This document shows positions 46,829-57,066 of a DNA stretch of 64,000 nt, in pieces; position 1 is the first letter of the stretch; every line of letters begins with the position of its first letter. The stretch is from Apium graveolens (Eukaryota > Streptophyta > Magnoliopsida > Apiales > Apiaceae), in assembly GCF_009905375.1 (NCBI RefSeq), contig NC_133647.1:130674673-130738672 (forward strand), in the 5' to 3' direction. The notes below the pieces were generated by a model that had not been told where the DNA came from, did not search any database, and was given only the letters and a program-made list of their open reading frames with translations. The translations under genes were made by a program, and so were the position numbers.

Positions 46829-47191
46829 GTTAATTACCCTGTTTGACATTACATTATCAATGGCACTATGCAATAAGTGTCGTACCTTAGCATCCTTAGC
46901 AATTGATGCGATATCTTCAGCAGTATAATCACTCTTCTCCTTTGGTACGGTCCTTGTTGCTTCACCTGCAACTACAATAGCGAGCTTGGTTGGTTTGTGA
47001 GGCCCTTCCTTGATTCTATCAAGATATTCTGGATCTGTTGCTTCCAGGAACATGGTCATCCTCACCTTCCATTTGGGATATTCAGATGGTCTCAGTATGG
47101 GAACTCTGATGGTCTCATACCGACTTTGAATTTGTGTCTTTGGTGGTTCTTTAGTTTTGGTAGGCTTAGTTGCAGTTTCTGTGTCAGACAT
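46829..47191 (-). pseudogene. Sire-A gag N-terminus, cut by the Tekay insertion
   Basis: ATG at 47191-47189, 43 bases after the PBS. It reads 'MSDTETATKPTKTKEPPK', 'IRVPILRPSEYPKWKVRMTM' and 'EYLDRIKEGPHKPTK', then 'LLHSAIDNVMSNRVIN' at the insertion point. The reading resumes at 33323 with 'CKTAKEIWDAL'. It matches the gag start of Sire-B in layout (F/L...YP.WKV.M...L). No stop occurs before the insertion. Confidence 0.9.
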
Positions 47192-47233
47192 GATTGTGTT
47201 TGGATCTTTAACTGTATGTGCGTTAACAGATTA

Positions 47234-47245
47234 GCTCTGATACCA
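47234..47245 (-). other. Primer-binding site (tRNA-iMet) of Sire-A
   Basis: The minus strand reads TGGTATCAGAGC, two bases after the LTR. Confidence 0.92.
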
Positions 47246-47247
47246 CT

Positions 47248-47826
47248 TGTTAGATCACACACACTGTAGAGGGGGTGAATACAGTGTAAAGTACAATCAA
47301 ATCGAACATTAATATCTCAAGTAACAGAAAACAAACTTTATTGAAACAATAAACTCTGTTACAGTATAGAACTGTTACCTCTCAGTGATGAACAAATATC
47401 ACGAGAGCTGCTAGGGTTACTACAAATAATCTTCTCGAATATGATAACACTTATAGTGTAAACCCTATGTCTGTGTTTATATACTACACAGTTACAAGAT
47501 AATCGCTAATTGATATGGAATATAATTCTGCTTCCTAAAATATATCAATCAAATATCTTTTCTTCCAAGTATTCTATTCTTTATAGAATTACTTCTTCAT
47601 GCATATCTCTTCTTATATTTATCTCGATCTTCTTTCCTTTAATCAGCTACTGTCCTTATCTGAACGTCCTTCAGCACTTAAGTTCTGATATCCATCTTCT
47701 GATGATTATCTCCTGATAATATAAGTACTGATATCCTTAAGTCCTGACTTCCAGTAAGTACTGATTTATCCTATTTAAGTAAGATCTGAAAACTAAACAT
47801 AAATCATATTAGCCATGACATTATCA
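47248..47826 (-). repeat. 5' LTR of Sire-A
   Basis: The PBS side is certain: this strand starts TGTTAGATCACAC. The outer end is set at ...GACATTATCA (47826) from the TG...CA rule and is less certain. The region 47660-47770 holds clustered AAGTTCTGAT-type words, the inverse of the word seen in the element's coding and 3' regions. Confidence 0.7.
47476..47484 (-). promoter_or_regulatory. TATA box in Sire-A LTR
   Basis: The minus strand reads GTATATAAACACAG, placed between the word cluster and the end of the LTR as expected for U3. Confidence 0.6.
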
Positions 47827-48600
47827 AATATATCTAAAAAAGTCAACCAATTTTACAATTTAAGCCCTCCAAGACATGATATTCAATAAATGTAAACTAC
47901 TTAACAGAATCATACAAAACACATTACCTGATAATCAAAAGACTATAAAAAAATTGATAATAAGATAGATACATTACACTGTTTACAAAAATGTTACCTA
48001 GGGGGATCAGATTCGTTATCAGCAGGAACGAGTCCTCCCTGCAATTCACCAATTCTACTCCACCTTCTTTTTACACCTCTTTCAAAAACCAACTCTTCTT
48101 CATACCTCTCATTATTATGATGATGCTCATTGTTGCACTTTTTCTCTTGAGCATTTCATAAAACACCTTCTGTGGAATAAAATCCTGCAGTACAATCAAA
48201 CCAAACTACGTAGCTGAGGTTATCAATGAGTTTCCTCCTTGGTTAACCTCCTCGGATGGGCCCATCACTCTCTTCTTCTCTTTCTTCTCACTACTCTCAC
48301 CTTCACTAATCCGCTTCTTCTCCGACTTACTAACCTTCACCTTCCCCTCCTTCCCATCTCCCTTCTCTGCATCTCCACCATTCTCATCATCAAAATCTAA
48401 ACCATCTTAGTCACTTTACGCATTTTTCCATCCACACCTAAAATACTGAAAAATAAACAAAACAAATCCATGACTAAAAAGACAAAAAATAATGAATAAA
48501 TGAAGGTGAGTAGAAAAACAAAATCAAGAAAATTGGGTAGACATGAGAATAGATCGAAAAAAATAAAATAGGTTTGTACCAATCGAGCTCAATTTTTGAA
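47827..48600. other. Unassigned DNA with Lys/Glu-rich minus-strand fragment
   Basis: On the minus strand two open pieces stand out. The stretch 48411-48206 reads 'DGLDFDDENGGDAEKGDGKE', 'VKVSKSEKKRISEGESSEKK', 'RVMGPSEEVNQGG' to a TAG. About 48130-48001 reads 'RYEEELVFERGVKRRWSRIG'. Neither has an ATG or a family I can name. They may be exon pieces of a host gene carried by the CACTA element. Confidence 0.35.
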
Positions 48601-48637
48601 TTAATCGAGTTTAATTTATATAAATAGGGGTTTTAGG

Positions 48638-48775
48638 TTTAGAGAGAGTGAGTGAGAAGAGAGACAGTGAGAGATGAGAGAGAAGAGTGACTGTGAGAGA
48701 TGAGAAGAGAGACGAGAGAGTGAGAGAGAAGAAAGGCTATGAGTGAGAGAGAAGAGAAAATGAGAGAGAGGGGGA
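48638..48775. repeat. GA-rich simple repeat
   Basis: Imperfect GAGA/GTGAGAGA repeats over about 140 bp. The minus-strand Ser/Leu-rich ORF across it is composition-driven. Confidence 0.8.
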
Positions 48776-48884
48776 AACATTTTTGACCTAAGGGGGGAAA
48801 AACTGATCATAAAAAATTTGTTTTAGGGGAGAATTTTTTGATATATTAACGGGGGAAAGAAAGAAGTGGGGATTTTTTATTTTT

Positions 48885-49043
48885 AAAAAGCCGATAATAG
48901 ACATCGGCTAGTTAAGATAGTGATATCTTACAGCCCCTTTAACATCGATTTTGAAATGACCGATATTAAAATTGCTTTTCACATCAGTGACATTTCTAAC
49001 CGATGTTAAAGGGGTGATGTCGTAGGCACTATTTCTAGTAGTG
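48885..49043 (-). mobile_element. Terminus of a CACTA (En/Spm) DNA transposon
   Basis: Read from 49043 leftwards the end is CACTACTAGAAATAGTGCC, a CACTA terminal inverted repeat. It is followed by repeated subterminal words of the type ACATCGGT/ATCGGT (48905-49010) in both orientations, as in plant CACTA elements. The other terminus was not found between 47827 and 48885. It directly abuts Sire-C sequence. Confidence 0.75.
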
Positions 49044-50727
49044 AGGGGTATGTTGTAGATGGTTCAAGTGCTCTAATTCTCAATGAAATCCAGACCTCTA
49101 ATGATGAGCCAAGATCCCAAACTCCAGTTGCCTCAACAAGTGAGCAAAGAACAAATGATTCACAAGAACAAGTCATTCTGAAATTGGAAGAAGATGAGTT
49201 CTACACCTTGGATGAACTTGATGAGCTTGATCAGTTAATGGCCTATCTGGCAAGAAAGTTCTTTAACATTAGAGTAAAGAAGCCAAGATTCTTCAAGGGT
49301 AAAGGTCAATCATTCAACAAAGACAACAACTGGAAAGGAAAAGGGAAGTACACATCCGATAGCAAAATTGGTTACAAAACTGGATCTGTTGACAGATCAA
49401 AAATAAGGCGCTTCAACTGTGACGAACTAGGTCATTTTGCGGCAGAATGCAGGAAACCCAAGAAAGCAAAGAAAGACAAAGCTTATCTTGAATTGGAAGC
49501 AAAGTATGAAGCTCTTCTAAAGAAACAGCAAAGCAAAGCTTATATTGCAGAGGGAAAAAGTTGGGATGATTCTGAAAATGATGAAGATGAGGAAGTTGGA
49601 AATTATGCACTAATGGCCTTGGAGCAAGGAGAGTCATCCTCATCAAAATCACAGATACCAACTATCACTACCATTGATTTAATATAAGAAAACTGTAGAG
49701 AAGATGAGTACATAAATGTTTCACATACATACAAGTATGGTTGCTGCTAATGAAGAAGTTAGTAGACTGACAAAGATAAATGAGAAGCTTGAAAATGAGA
49801 AACAAGAATCTGAATTGTTTATAATAGAGTTTGAAGCTATAAGACAAGAGGATGCATATATCAAGAACAAGCTCAAGTGTGCAAGTGTGATTGAAGCAGT
49901 GTTAGGGGAGAAGCTGGAAAAGAATAACGTGAAGTTGAAGTCCTTCAAGAATGCATCTGAATTGGTTGGACAATACCATGAGAGAAACATGCCATGTGCA
50001 AATATTGCTATTGGTCTTGATTATGATGCCTTGAACAACAAGAAGAAAAATATAGGTGACAAGGGAAAAGCAACAGAGAATGAAAATGTTCCTACAATCC
50101 TTAAAAAGGTTGACCCACCTATGTTCAAGGCATGTGAAGTTAACTTCAGTGAAGAAGAGTTGATTATTAAGCAAGAAATTGCTGATGAAGATAATGAGAA
50201 GAAAAATGCAAAACCAACTCAATCTTTCAAAGATGAAGAAAAGCTTATGGAAAGCCAAGGTTCCAAGACACCTGTCAAAGAAACCAAAACTGAAAATGCA
50301 AGAAAGAAGAAGAAAAATATAAATGGGAAAAATTGGGATAAACAAAAGCAACAACTTTTCTTATGTTGCAGATGCTCCAAGAAAGAAACGTGAAAAATGT
50401 AGCACTGTGAATCATCTAACTTAGCTTTGTAAAAAGGTTGTTATCAATCCAATTGAAGGAGCCTACAAATACAATGAAGCAGATGCAAAAGATCCCTACT
50501 CATTCTGTGACAAGTTTGATTGCATCCCTTGCAACTTAAAAGTGATGAAAAGTTTCAACAAACTGATAGTAGACCTTAAAGAAACAAAAATTGGGTCTAT
50601 ATTAGATAGGGAAAATGCATAGCAGTCAATGAATTCTATTTTATCTGAAACTACTCATTCTACTTCTGCTAAATAAGTTAACAAGAAGAAAGTACCCAAC
50701 ACTGCTTGGGTTGCTAAACACACTTAA
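49044..50727 (+). pseudogene. Sire-C gag, C-terminal part
   Basis: Open from about 49044 to TAA at 49687: 'FYTLDELDELDQLMAYLARK', the zinc knuckle 'RFNCDELGHFAAEC' (first Cys replaced by Arg), 'YLELEAKYEALLKKQQS'. In another frame 49716-50393 is a charged coiled coil ('RLTKINEKLENEKQESEL', 'LKCASVIEAVLGEKLEKN') and a Lys-rich end. A further shift gives 'APRKK', 'CSTVNHLT', TAG and 'LCKK' (a second broken knuckle) and 'SFCDKFDCIPCNLKV'. It ends 'NTAWVAKHT' and TAA near 50725. At least two frameshifts and three stops. Confidence 0.78.
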
Positions 50728-51475
50728 TACTCACTGTGAGCAGGGCAAAATGAAGAAGGTCATATGGATCGTAGACAGTGGGTGTTCCAGACATATGACA
50801 GGTGATAAGGCCCTGCTATCACAGTTTGAGGAGAAGGCTGGCCCTTTGGTGACCTTTGGAGACAATAGCAAAGGATTTACAATGGATATGGCAAGATTGT
50901 TTCCGGAAATGTTATCATTGATGATGTAGCACTAGTAGCTGGTCTTGAAGTGCATCTTCTTAGTGTAAGCCAGTTTGCAGAAAAAGGCTTTGAAGTTTAA
51001 TTCAACAAAGAAGAATGCACTTTTATCAACAAGAAAACTGGTGAGGTTGCTCTGAAGGGAGCAAGAAAAGAAAGCTTGTTTGTTGCAGACTTGGACTCAA
51101 TAAATAAGGATAGTATTTGTTATTTCTACACCAAGGCATCAAAAGAACAAAGCAAGCTATGGCATAAAAAGGTTCCTCACTTGAATTTCAAGGCAATTAA
51201 CACCTTGGTCAGAAAGGAGTTAGTAAGAGACATGCCTAATCTGAGTTTGCTCAAGTTGAAGTTTGTCAAACTTGTCAGAAAGAAAAAATGAAAAGATTAA
51301 GTCACAACTCAAAAACTGTGAATTCTATAAGTGCACCATTGCAACTTATTCACATGCATTTGTTTGGACCAGTAAATGTCTTATCAATTTCAAGGAACAA
51401 ATATGCACTTGTGATGGTGGATGATTTCTCAAGATGAGACTCCATAAAACATAATTGAGCACATCAAGAAGATTA
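50728..51475 (+). pseudogene. Sire-C protease and integrase N-terminus
   Basis: Pol reading starts at 'QGKMKKVIWIVDSGCSRHM', with an intact protease DSG, and 'EKAGPLVTFGDNSKGF'. Shifts near 50885 and 51000 precede 'LWHKKVPHLNFKAINTLVRK' (zinc finger, Leu-Ser changed to Val-Pro) and 'VKLVRKKK'. Near 51350-51435 'HLFGPVNVLSISRNKYALVM' and 'VDDFSR' mark the first catalytic Asp region; a small deletion then joins 'SR' to text resembling 'DETP'. RT and the rest are absent. Confidence 0.75.
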
Positions 51476-51991
51476 TACATATGCTTAAACTCTCACTTCT
51501 GATTTTATTAATTTATAGAGTCACATTATGAAGCTTATACATATGCTTTTTTACATAAGCTTTGTAATTTTTTAAATCATAATACGTAAAGTAAGCAGCA
51601 TAGTTGGCTTTATCAGAAGTGGGTTTCCCACTTCAAAAGTACATACCTTTAATTCAGTTAGCTAAATAGTATATAGTCATGTTCATAGTTGCAATCATTC
51701 ACATATTGAACTTCAAGCTTGGTTCTCAGATCAACTCTTTGGAATCCCAATATACAACCGCGTCAGGATTTTGCCCATTCTTCAGAATTAATACATTTAA
51801 TAAGGTATAGTCGTATGCCTATGCAATGATTGATGCATACTATTCGATTATAATATTACAACCATGTTAATTAGTCAATAGTTAAGTTGTTCAAATATGT
51901 TTGTTGCTCTTTTCAGGCTTTGCAGCTGAATGGGTTTGTTAAGCTTGTAAATATGTTTGGTTCTCAATATGAGAACTAGGAAGAGTCAAAT
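51476..51991. other. Unassigned spacer
   Basis: AT-rich, with no motif recognised. It may include upstream exon or leader of the bZIP relic. Confidence 0.45.
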
Positions 51992-52562
51992 ATGTCAGAT
52001 AGAAGACCTATGACCGACACCTCCACAGATGTGGATCCAGATGATCAAAATCGAAGGGTAATTTATCTTACAGAAAAACATCACATAAGTTCCCACTTAA
52101 ATAGATGATACATGTCTCTTTTCTCTTAGCTGGAACCAAGTGTTTAAGACCAGGATTAACAGTTGCAGGGTTGTGGCTGCTGTTTTAGCATGCATAATGT
52201 TTTATCAATTACCCTCACCTTTTATATTTTAAAAGGAGATATTTTTAATTTGTGGGACTTCTCATTATTTTTATCACAACCTTTTCTTGCTTTAATTTTG
52301 GCCTTATGATGCACTAATGAAGAGCCTCACTTCAGTCCTTCTGTGTGCAGTTTGACAGAAATCAATCTGGTGTGATTGTGCTGGTTGTTGATTCCCACGA
52401 TAGATCAAAAGATAAACCTTTGGACCAGAAGGTATGCAATTTATTATATATTTTAACCAGAGATACTAAGATCGTGCTAAGTTGAACTTTACTAATACTG
52501 TAGACTCTACAGACACTTGCTCAAAATTGGGAAGCTGCGGGAAGAGCAGATTGAGGAAAAAA
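51992..52562 (+). pseudogene. TGA-type bZIP transcription factor gene relic (three exons)
   Basis: TGA factors bind TGACG promoter motifs. Exon 1 (51992-52057) reads 'MSDRRPMTDTSTDVDPDDQN' and ends at donor GT. Exon 2 (52351-52431; acceptor GTGTGCAG, donor GTATGC) reads 'VVDSHDRSKDKPLDQK'. Exon 3 (52504-52562; acceptor CTGTAG, donor GTAAGT) reads 'TLQTLAQNWEAA' and then a one-base deletion throws the basic region out of frame. In the neighbouring frame the bases still spell the 'RKSRLRKK' pattern of the TGA basic region. The Asn-Arg of the basic region is Asn-Trp (CGG to TGG). Introns are kept, so it is not a processed copy. No leucine zipper or DOG1-like part was found downstream. Confidence 0.75.
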
Positions 52563-52921
52563 GTAAGTTCTCTCCTGAAATTAAATCTTCTCGCGTGTAC
52601 CAAAGTTGAATTTTGTTAGGATGGTTTGGTTATGGATTGTTCTTTTCTAATCGATATTAATAGATTTTAACCTCTCATTTCATTTTTATCAGTTTCAGGT
52701 GTACCGTAGATGGAAGTCACAAGCTTTGTTATCTTGTGTCGCTAATCATTGCTGGCGAACTGCTGATCGTAGGAATATATGGGCATGCAGTTGTCTTTGC
52801 TGTTAAAGTTCTACTGGAGAACTGGTGTGGTCGAGGATGATTGATCGACGTCCCCTTATTGTTATTACTTCATCTGGAACAGTTTATGCAGGGTTAGTAG
52901 TTAGTACATTTTACTTCTAAC
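52563..52921. other. Unassigned spacer, possible further exon text
   Basis: At about 52800-52900 the + strand reads 'VWSRMIDRRPLIVITSSGTV', which is protein-like but not recognised. There is no start or splice pair I would defend. Confidence 0.35.
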
Positions 52922-53863
52922 ATTCATCTATCTAGGCCGAGATGTTGAGAAAGTGTCCACATCATGGTATGCCTGACTGGATGGTGATCACTGGTTTCTA
53001 CAATGGTTTGGGGGCCCAATCTCGGCCCATGCTCGATGCAGCTTCTAGAGGCACCTTGTGGGCCAAAAGCTATACTGAGGCCTATAATCTCATTAAAATT
53101 ATGGCTGCAAATGAGTATCAAAACCCAACTCAAAGGATGATGCGTGGGAAGGTAGCAGGTATTCTGGAAGTTGATGCAGCTACAGCTATTGCAGCGCAGC
53201 TTCAGGCGCTGTGTATGAAGGTCGATTTTTTAGCCAACTATGGAGTAAATCAAACAGCTAGTGTATATGAGCTTTGTACAGGCTCTTATGCTACGGATCA
53301 GTGTTCACTTGTTAATGGATTTGTTCAGTATGTGAATAATTTTCAGAGACCGCAGCAGCCTGTGCCCGCTACTTATCATCCTAATAACAGAAATCATCCC
53401 AATTTCAGCTAGAGCAATAATTAGAATGTTGTTCAGCAACCATATCAGCAAGCTGCAAGTAAACAGTTTAATCCACCTAGATTCCAGCAACCTCAGCAAT
53501 TTGCTCAAAGGTAATCATATCCTCAATAAGGAGGTGCTGCTCCACCTTCTAGTGCTGATTTTGAGGAATTAAAGCTGTTGTGCAAAAGTCAGGCTGTTTC
53601 TATCAAGACCTTGGAAAATCAAATTGGACAAATAGCCAATGCATTGCTCAATTGTCAACCTGGCACACTTCCCAGCGATACTGAAGTTCCAGGCAGGAAG
53701 GAAGCTAAAGTGCAAGTCAAAGCCGTTACCTTAAGTTCTGGAAAAGTTGCTGATGCTGAAAAAGCAAAAGAGGTAGAAGTTGAAGTTGTAGATGAAGAAG
53801 GAATGCAGAAGGAGAAAGATGGGGAACCAAGGAAGACTACTATTGAACACACTCTGCCTGAGG
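52922..53863 (+). pseudogene. Athila-lineage gypsy gag fragment
   Basis: Text typical of Athila gag: 'LRKCPHHGMPDWMVITGFYN', 'DAASRGTLWAKSYTEAYNLI', 'ANEYQNPTQRM', 'YELCTGSYATDQC' (a zinc-knuckle-like unit), 'QYVNNFQRPQQPVPATYHPN', a TAG near 53410, 'NVVQQPYQQAASKQF', another TAA near 53514-53530, then 'ADFEELKLLCKSQAV', 'LENQIGQIANALLN' and 'LPSDTEVPGRKEAKVQVKAV'. It breaks off at 'EHTLPEG' where Sire-A' sequence begins. No LTR or pol of this element is in the window. Confidence 0.85.
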
Positions 53864-54767
53864 GTATCAGGTCTACTTGTAGTTAGATAGAGTAAAGAGC
53901 CAATCATACCTCTATAGTTAGTAATATCTACTGATGAACCAGTATCTTTATCTAACTTGGTTGCAGTGGCCATAGGAGTGGATGCAGTTGAACTGTCTTG
54001 CATTCCAAATTTCTTCAGTAAATTTTTGGTGTAATTGGTTTGACAGATAAAAGTACCTTCTTTATTTTGCTTGACTTGAAGACCCAGAAAATAACTAAGT
54101 TCTCCCATTATACTCATTTGATATCTTGACTACATTAGCTTTGCAAACCTTTTATAGAGTTCGGCATTTGTAGAACCAAATATGATATCATCAACATATA
54201 TATGTACCAAAAGTAAGTCATTTCCATGGTTGAGGTAGAACAGTGTTTTGTCAATTGTACCTTTGTGAAATCCACTTTCATGAAGGAATTGAGCTAAAGT
54301 CTCATATCATGCTCTTGGAGCTTACTTAAGGCCATAAAGTGCTTTGTCAAGCCTGTAGACGTGATTTGAAAATTTTGAATCTACAAATCCTGGAGGTTGT
54401 TCAACATATACCTCTTCTTCCAATTCTCCATTCAAAAAAGCACTTTTCACATCCATTTGAAAGACTTTAAACTTTTTGTGAGAAGCATAAGCCAAAAAGA
54501 TTCTTATGATTCCAATCTTGCAACTGGTGCAAATGTTTCATCATAATCAATACCCTCATGTTGAGAGTAGCCTTTAGCAATCAACCTTTCTTTGTTCCTT
54601 GTAATTATGCCATCACTGTCAGTTTTGTTTCTGAACACCCATTTTGTATCAACAATTGATCTGTTATTTGGTCTTGGCACTAGGGTCCAGACTTTATTTC
54701 TTTCAAATTCATTTAACTCTTCCTGCATTGCTTGCACCCAATCAGCATCTTGAAGAGCTTCTTCCAC
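53864..54767 (-). pseudogene. Sire-A' reverse transcriptase, truncated
   Basis: From 54767 '[20 protein letters not shown]', '[20 protein letters not shown]' and '[20 protein letters not shown]' lead into a frameshift near 54504. 'YVDDIIFGS' is readable near 54190 and 'RYQMSIMGELSYFLGLQ' near 54115. A TAG stands where Gln is expected before 'SRYQM'. '[18 protein letters not shown]' continues to 'SLLYLTTSRPD' at the junction with Athila. RNase H is missing. Confidence 0.85.
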
Positions 54768-55007
54768 TTTCTTTGGTTCAGTCTGAGATAGAAAAGAATG
54801 ATAGAGACATTCATTTCATGTTGCAGTTATAGTTCTGACACCTGCTTTAGGATCTCCAATTATTAAATCAGGTGTATGTGATTTAGTCCACTTTCTTGCA
54901 GATGGAAGTTGTTCTCTAGAACTGGATCCTCCCCCATGATCCATGCTATTTCCATCAACATTTTCTCATGCTCCCCCTGTAGTTATGCTCTCTTAGACTT
55001 CAGAATT

Positions 55008-55695
55008 TTAGTTGGATCCTTCAGGATTTAAAGAATCGGAGTTTCCAGAATTTTCAGAACTTGGCTCATCAGAACTTGATGAATCAGAACTTGAAGAGCC
55101 AGTTGTAGGTTCTGATGCTTCTTGAGATGTGGTTGTATCTTCAGTATGCTCCCCCTGCACAGGTGCATCTTCTTTTGGCGTAGTCACCACAGTTTCAATA
55201 ACATCAGAGTTTAATCCATCAGAGTTTGTAATATCAGGATTTAGACTGTCAGGATTTTTAGTATCATAATTTAAATCTTCATTTTTAAATCTCAGCTGAT
55301 CATGTTCATTGAAATCTTCAAGTCCAGTAATCTTCTTATCATCAAAAGAGACATTGATAGATTCCATGACTACCCTTGTTCTTAAATTGTAGACTCTGAA
55401 GGCTTTTGTGGAAAGTGGATATCCAACAAAAATTCCTTCATCAACTTTTAAATCAAATTTAGATAGCTGTTCAGGATGAGTCTTAAGAACAAAACACTTG
55501 CATCCAAATAAATGAAAATACTTCAGATTTGGCTTCTTTTTCTTCACCATCTCATATGGTGTCTTTTTATGCTTGTTAATGAGTGTAGCATTCTGAGTAA
55601 AACAAGCAGTCTGCACAGCTTCAGCCCAAAAATAGGTTGGTATCTTTGCTTCATCAAGCATAGTTCGTGTAGCTTCAATAAGAGTTCTATTATTT
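55008..55695 (-). pseudogene. Sire-A' integrase C-terminus and linker, second copy
   Basis: 'MLDEAKIPTYFWAEAVQTAC', 'YFHLFGCKCFVLKTHPEQ' and 'STKAFRVYNLRTRVVMES', then the Ser/Asp-rich linker. It repeats the same segment found 584 bases further right, with many differences. The start joins the linker of the other copy out of frame near 55695. Confidence 0.85.
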
Positions 55696-57066
55696 CTTGA
55701 GAGTCTTGAGTTATGGTAGGATCTGCAGCTTGCTCCCCCTGGACAGGTGCATTTTCCCTTTCAGTAGTTATCACAGTTTCAATGACATCAGAACTTAACC
55801 CGTCAGAACTTACATGATTAGGATTTAAGTCATCAGAATTTACAGAATTAGAATTTAAATCTTCATTTTCAAATCTCAGCTGATCATGATCATTGAAATC
55901 TTCAAGTCCAGTAATCTTCTTATCATCAAAAGATACATTGATAGATTCCATGACAACTCTTGTACTTAAATTGTAGACTCTGACGGCTTTTGTGGAAAGT
56001 GGATATCCAACAAAGATTCCTTCATCAGCTTTTAAATCAAATATTGATAGTTGTTCAGGATGAGTCTTAAGAACAAAATACTTGCAACCAAATACATGAA
56101 AGTATTTCAAATTTGGCTTCTTTTTCTCCACCATCTCACATGGTGTTTTTCCATGCTTGTTTATGAGTGTAGCATTCTGTGTAAAATAAGCAGTCTGCAC
56201 AGCTTTAGCCCAAAAGTAGGTTGGTAGCTTTGCTTCATCAAGTGTAGTGCGTGCATCTTCAATTAGAGTCATGTTCTTTCTTTCTACATATCCATTTTGC
56301 TGTGGAGTTCCAGGTGCAGAAAATTCCTGTTTGATTCCATGCTCTTTGCAGAACTTTTCCATGATTGAATTCTTGAACTCAGTGCCATTATCAGTTCTTA
56401 TAATTTTGACAGAATCTTTGACCAATTTATCCAGCTCTCTGACATGATCAGTTAGAGTAGATGCAGTTTCATTCTTCTTGTGCAAGAAATACATCCAAGT
56501 GTATCTTGTGAACTCATCCACTATAACCATAGCATATTTCTTCTTTGCAATAGACATGACATTGACTGGACCAAATAGATCAACATGCAGCAGGTGATAA
56601 GGCTCAAGAATTGAAGATTCAGTTTTGTTCTTGAATGAAGATTTTCTTTATTTTGCCTTTTGTCACGAATCACAAAAGCCATCAGGAGAAAATACTTATT
56701 TTGGCAGTCCTCTCACAAGATCTTTCTTTACTAGCTCATTTATGTTGTTGAAATTTAAATGATAGAGTCTTTTGTGCCAATTCCAGCTTTCTTCAATTGA
56801 TGATCTACTCAACATACAGATTGCAGAACCATCAGATCTTGTTGAAAGTCTGGCTTCATCAATGTTACCATGCCTGTAACCTTTTAATACCACTTTGCCT
56901 ATAGAATTGCTTACAACTTCACAGTGTTCTTCAAAGAAATTCACATGATAACCTCTGTCACAGATTTGACTCACACTTAGCATATTGTGTTTAAGTCCTG
57001 AGACAAGAGCTGTTGATTAAATGATGACATTCCCAAGATTGATATTGCCATATCCCAGAGTTTTTC
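55696..57066 (-). pseudogene. Sire-A' protease end, integrase and first copy of C-terminus
   Basis: From 57066 'LGYGNINLGNVII', 'LSVSQICDRGYHVNFF' and 'WHKRLYHLNFNNINELVKK' run into a stop at 56696-56698. 'VDEFTRYTWMYFL', 'IRTDNGTEF' and 'PQQNGYVERKN' give an intact integrase acidic set in the open frame 56557-55696. 'YFHVFGCKYFVL' and 'STKAVRVYNLSTRVV' follow, and a linker 'NSVNSDDLNPNHV' ends at the junction with the second copy. Confidence 0.85.

Larger units (their letters stand above)
21869..47826 (-). mobile_element. Sire-A: Ty1/copia Sirevirus with third ORF, split by a Tekay insertion, no 3' LTR seen
   Basis: Minus-strand order: LTR, tRNA-iMet PBS, gag, protease, integrase, RT, RNase H, small ORF, third ORF. 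This is copia order (integrase before RT) with Sirevirus features: long gag with coiled coil and several zinc knuckles, an extra ORF after pol, and 'YVDDIIFGS'. The 13.5 kb from 33324 to 46833 is a later insertion. The left end stops at an inverted piece of the third ORF with no LTR beyond. Confidence 0.85.
49044..51475 (+). mobile_element. Sire-C: Sirevirus fragment (gag C-part, protease, integrase start)
   Basis: Copia/Sirevirus order on the + strand without LTRs. It starts inside gag against the CACTA end and dies out in the integrase core near 51475, so both ends are missing. Sequence differs clearly from Sire-A and Sire-B, making it a third family. Confidence 0.8.
53864..57066 (-). mobile_element. 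Sire-A': second fragment of the Sire-A family
   Basis: Minus-strand copia sequence from inside protease (57066) to inside RT (about 53864), closely similar to 28600-31210 of Sire-A. The left end is fused to Athila gag and the right end is cut by Sire-B. The integrase C-terminal part occurs twice. Confidence 0.88.

Noticed and set aside
48616..48810. Ser/Leu-rich minus-strand ORF
   Set aside because: Translation of the GA simple repeat.
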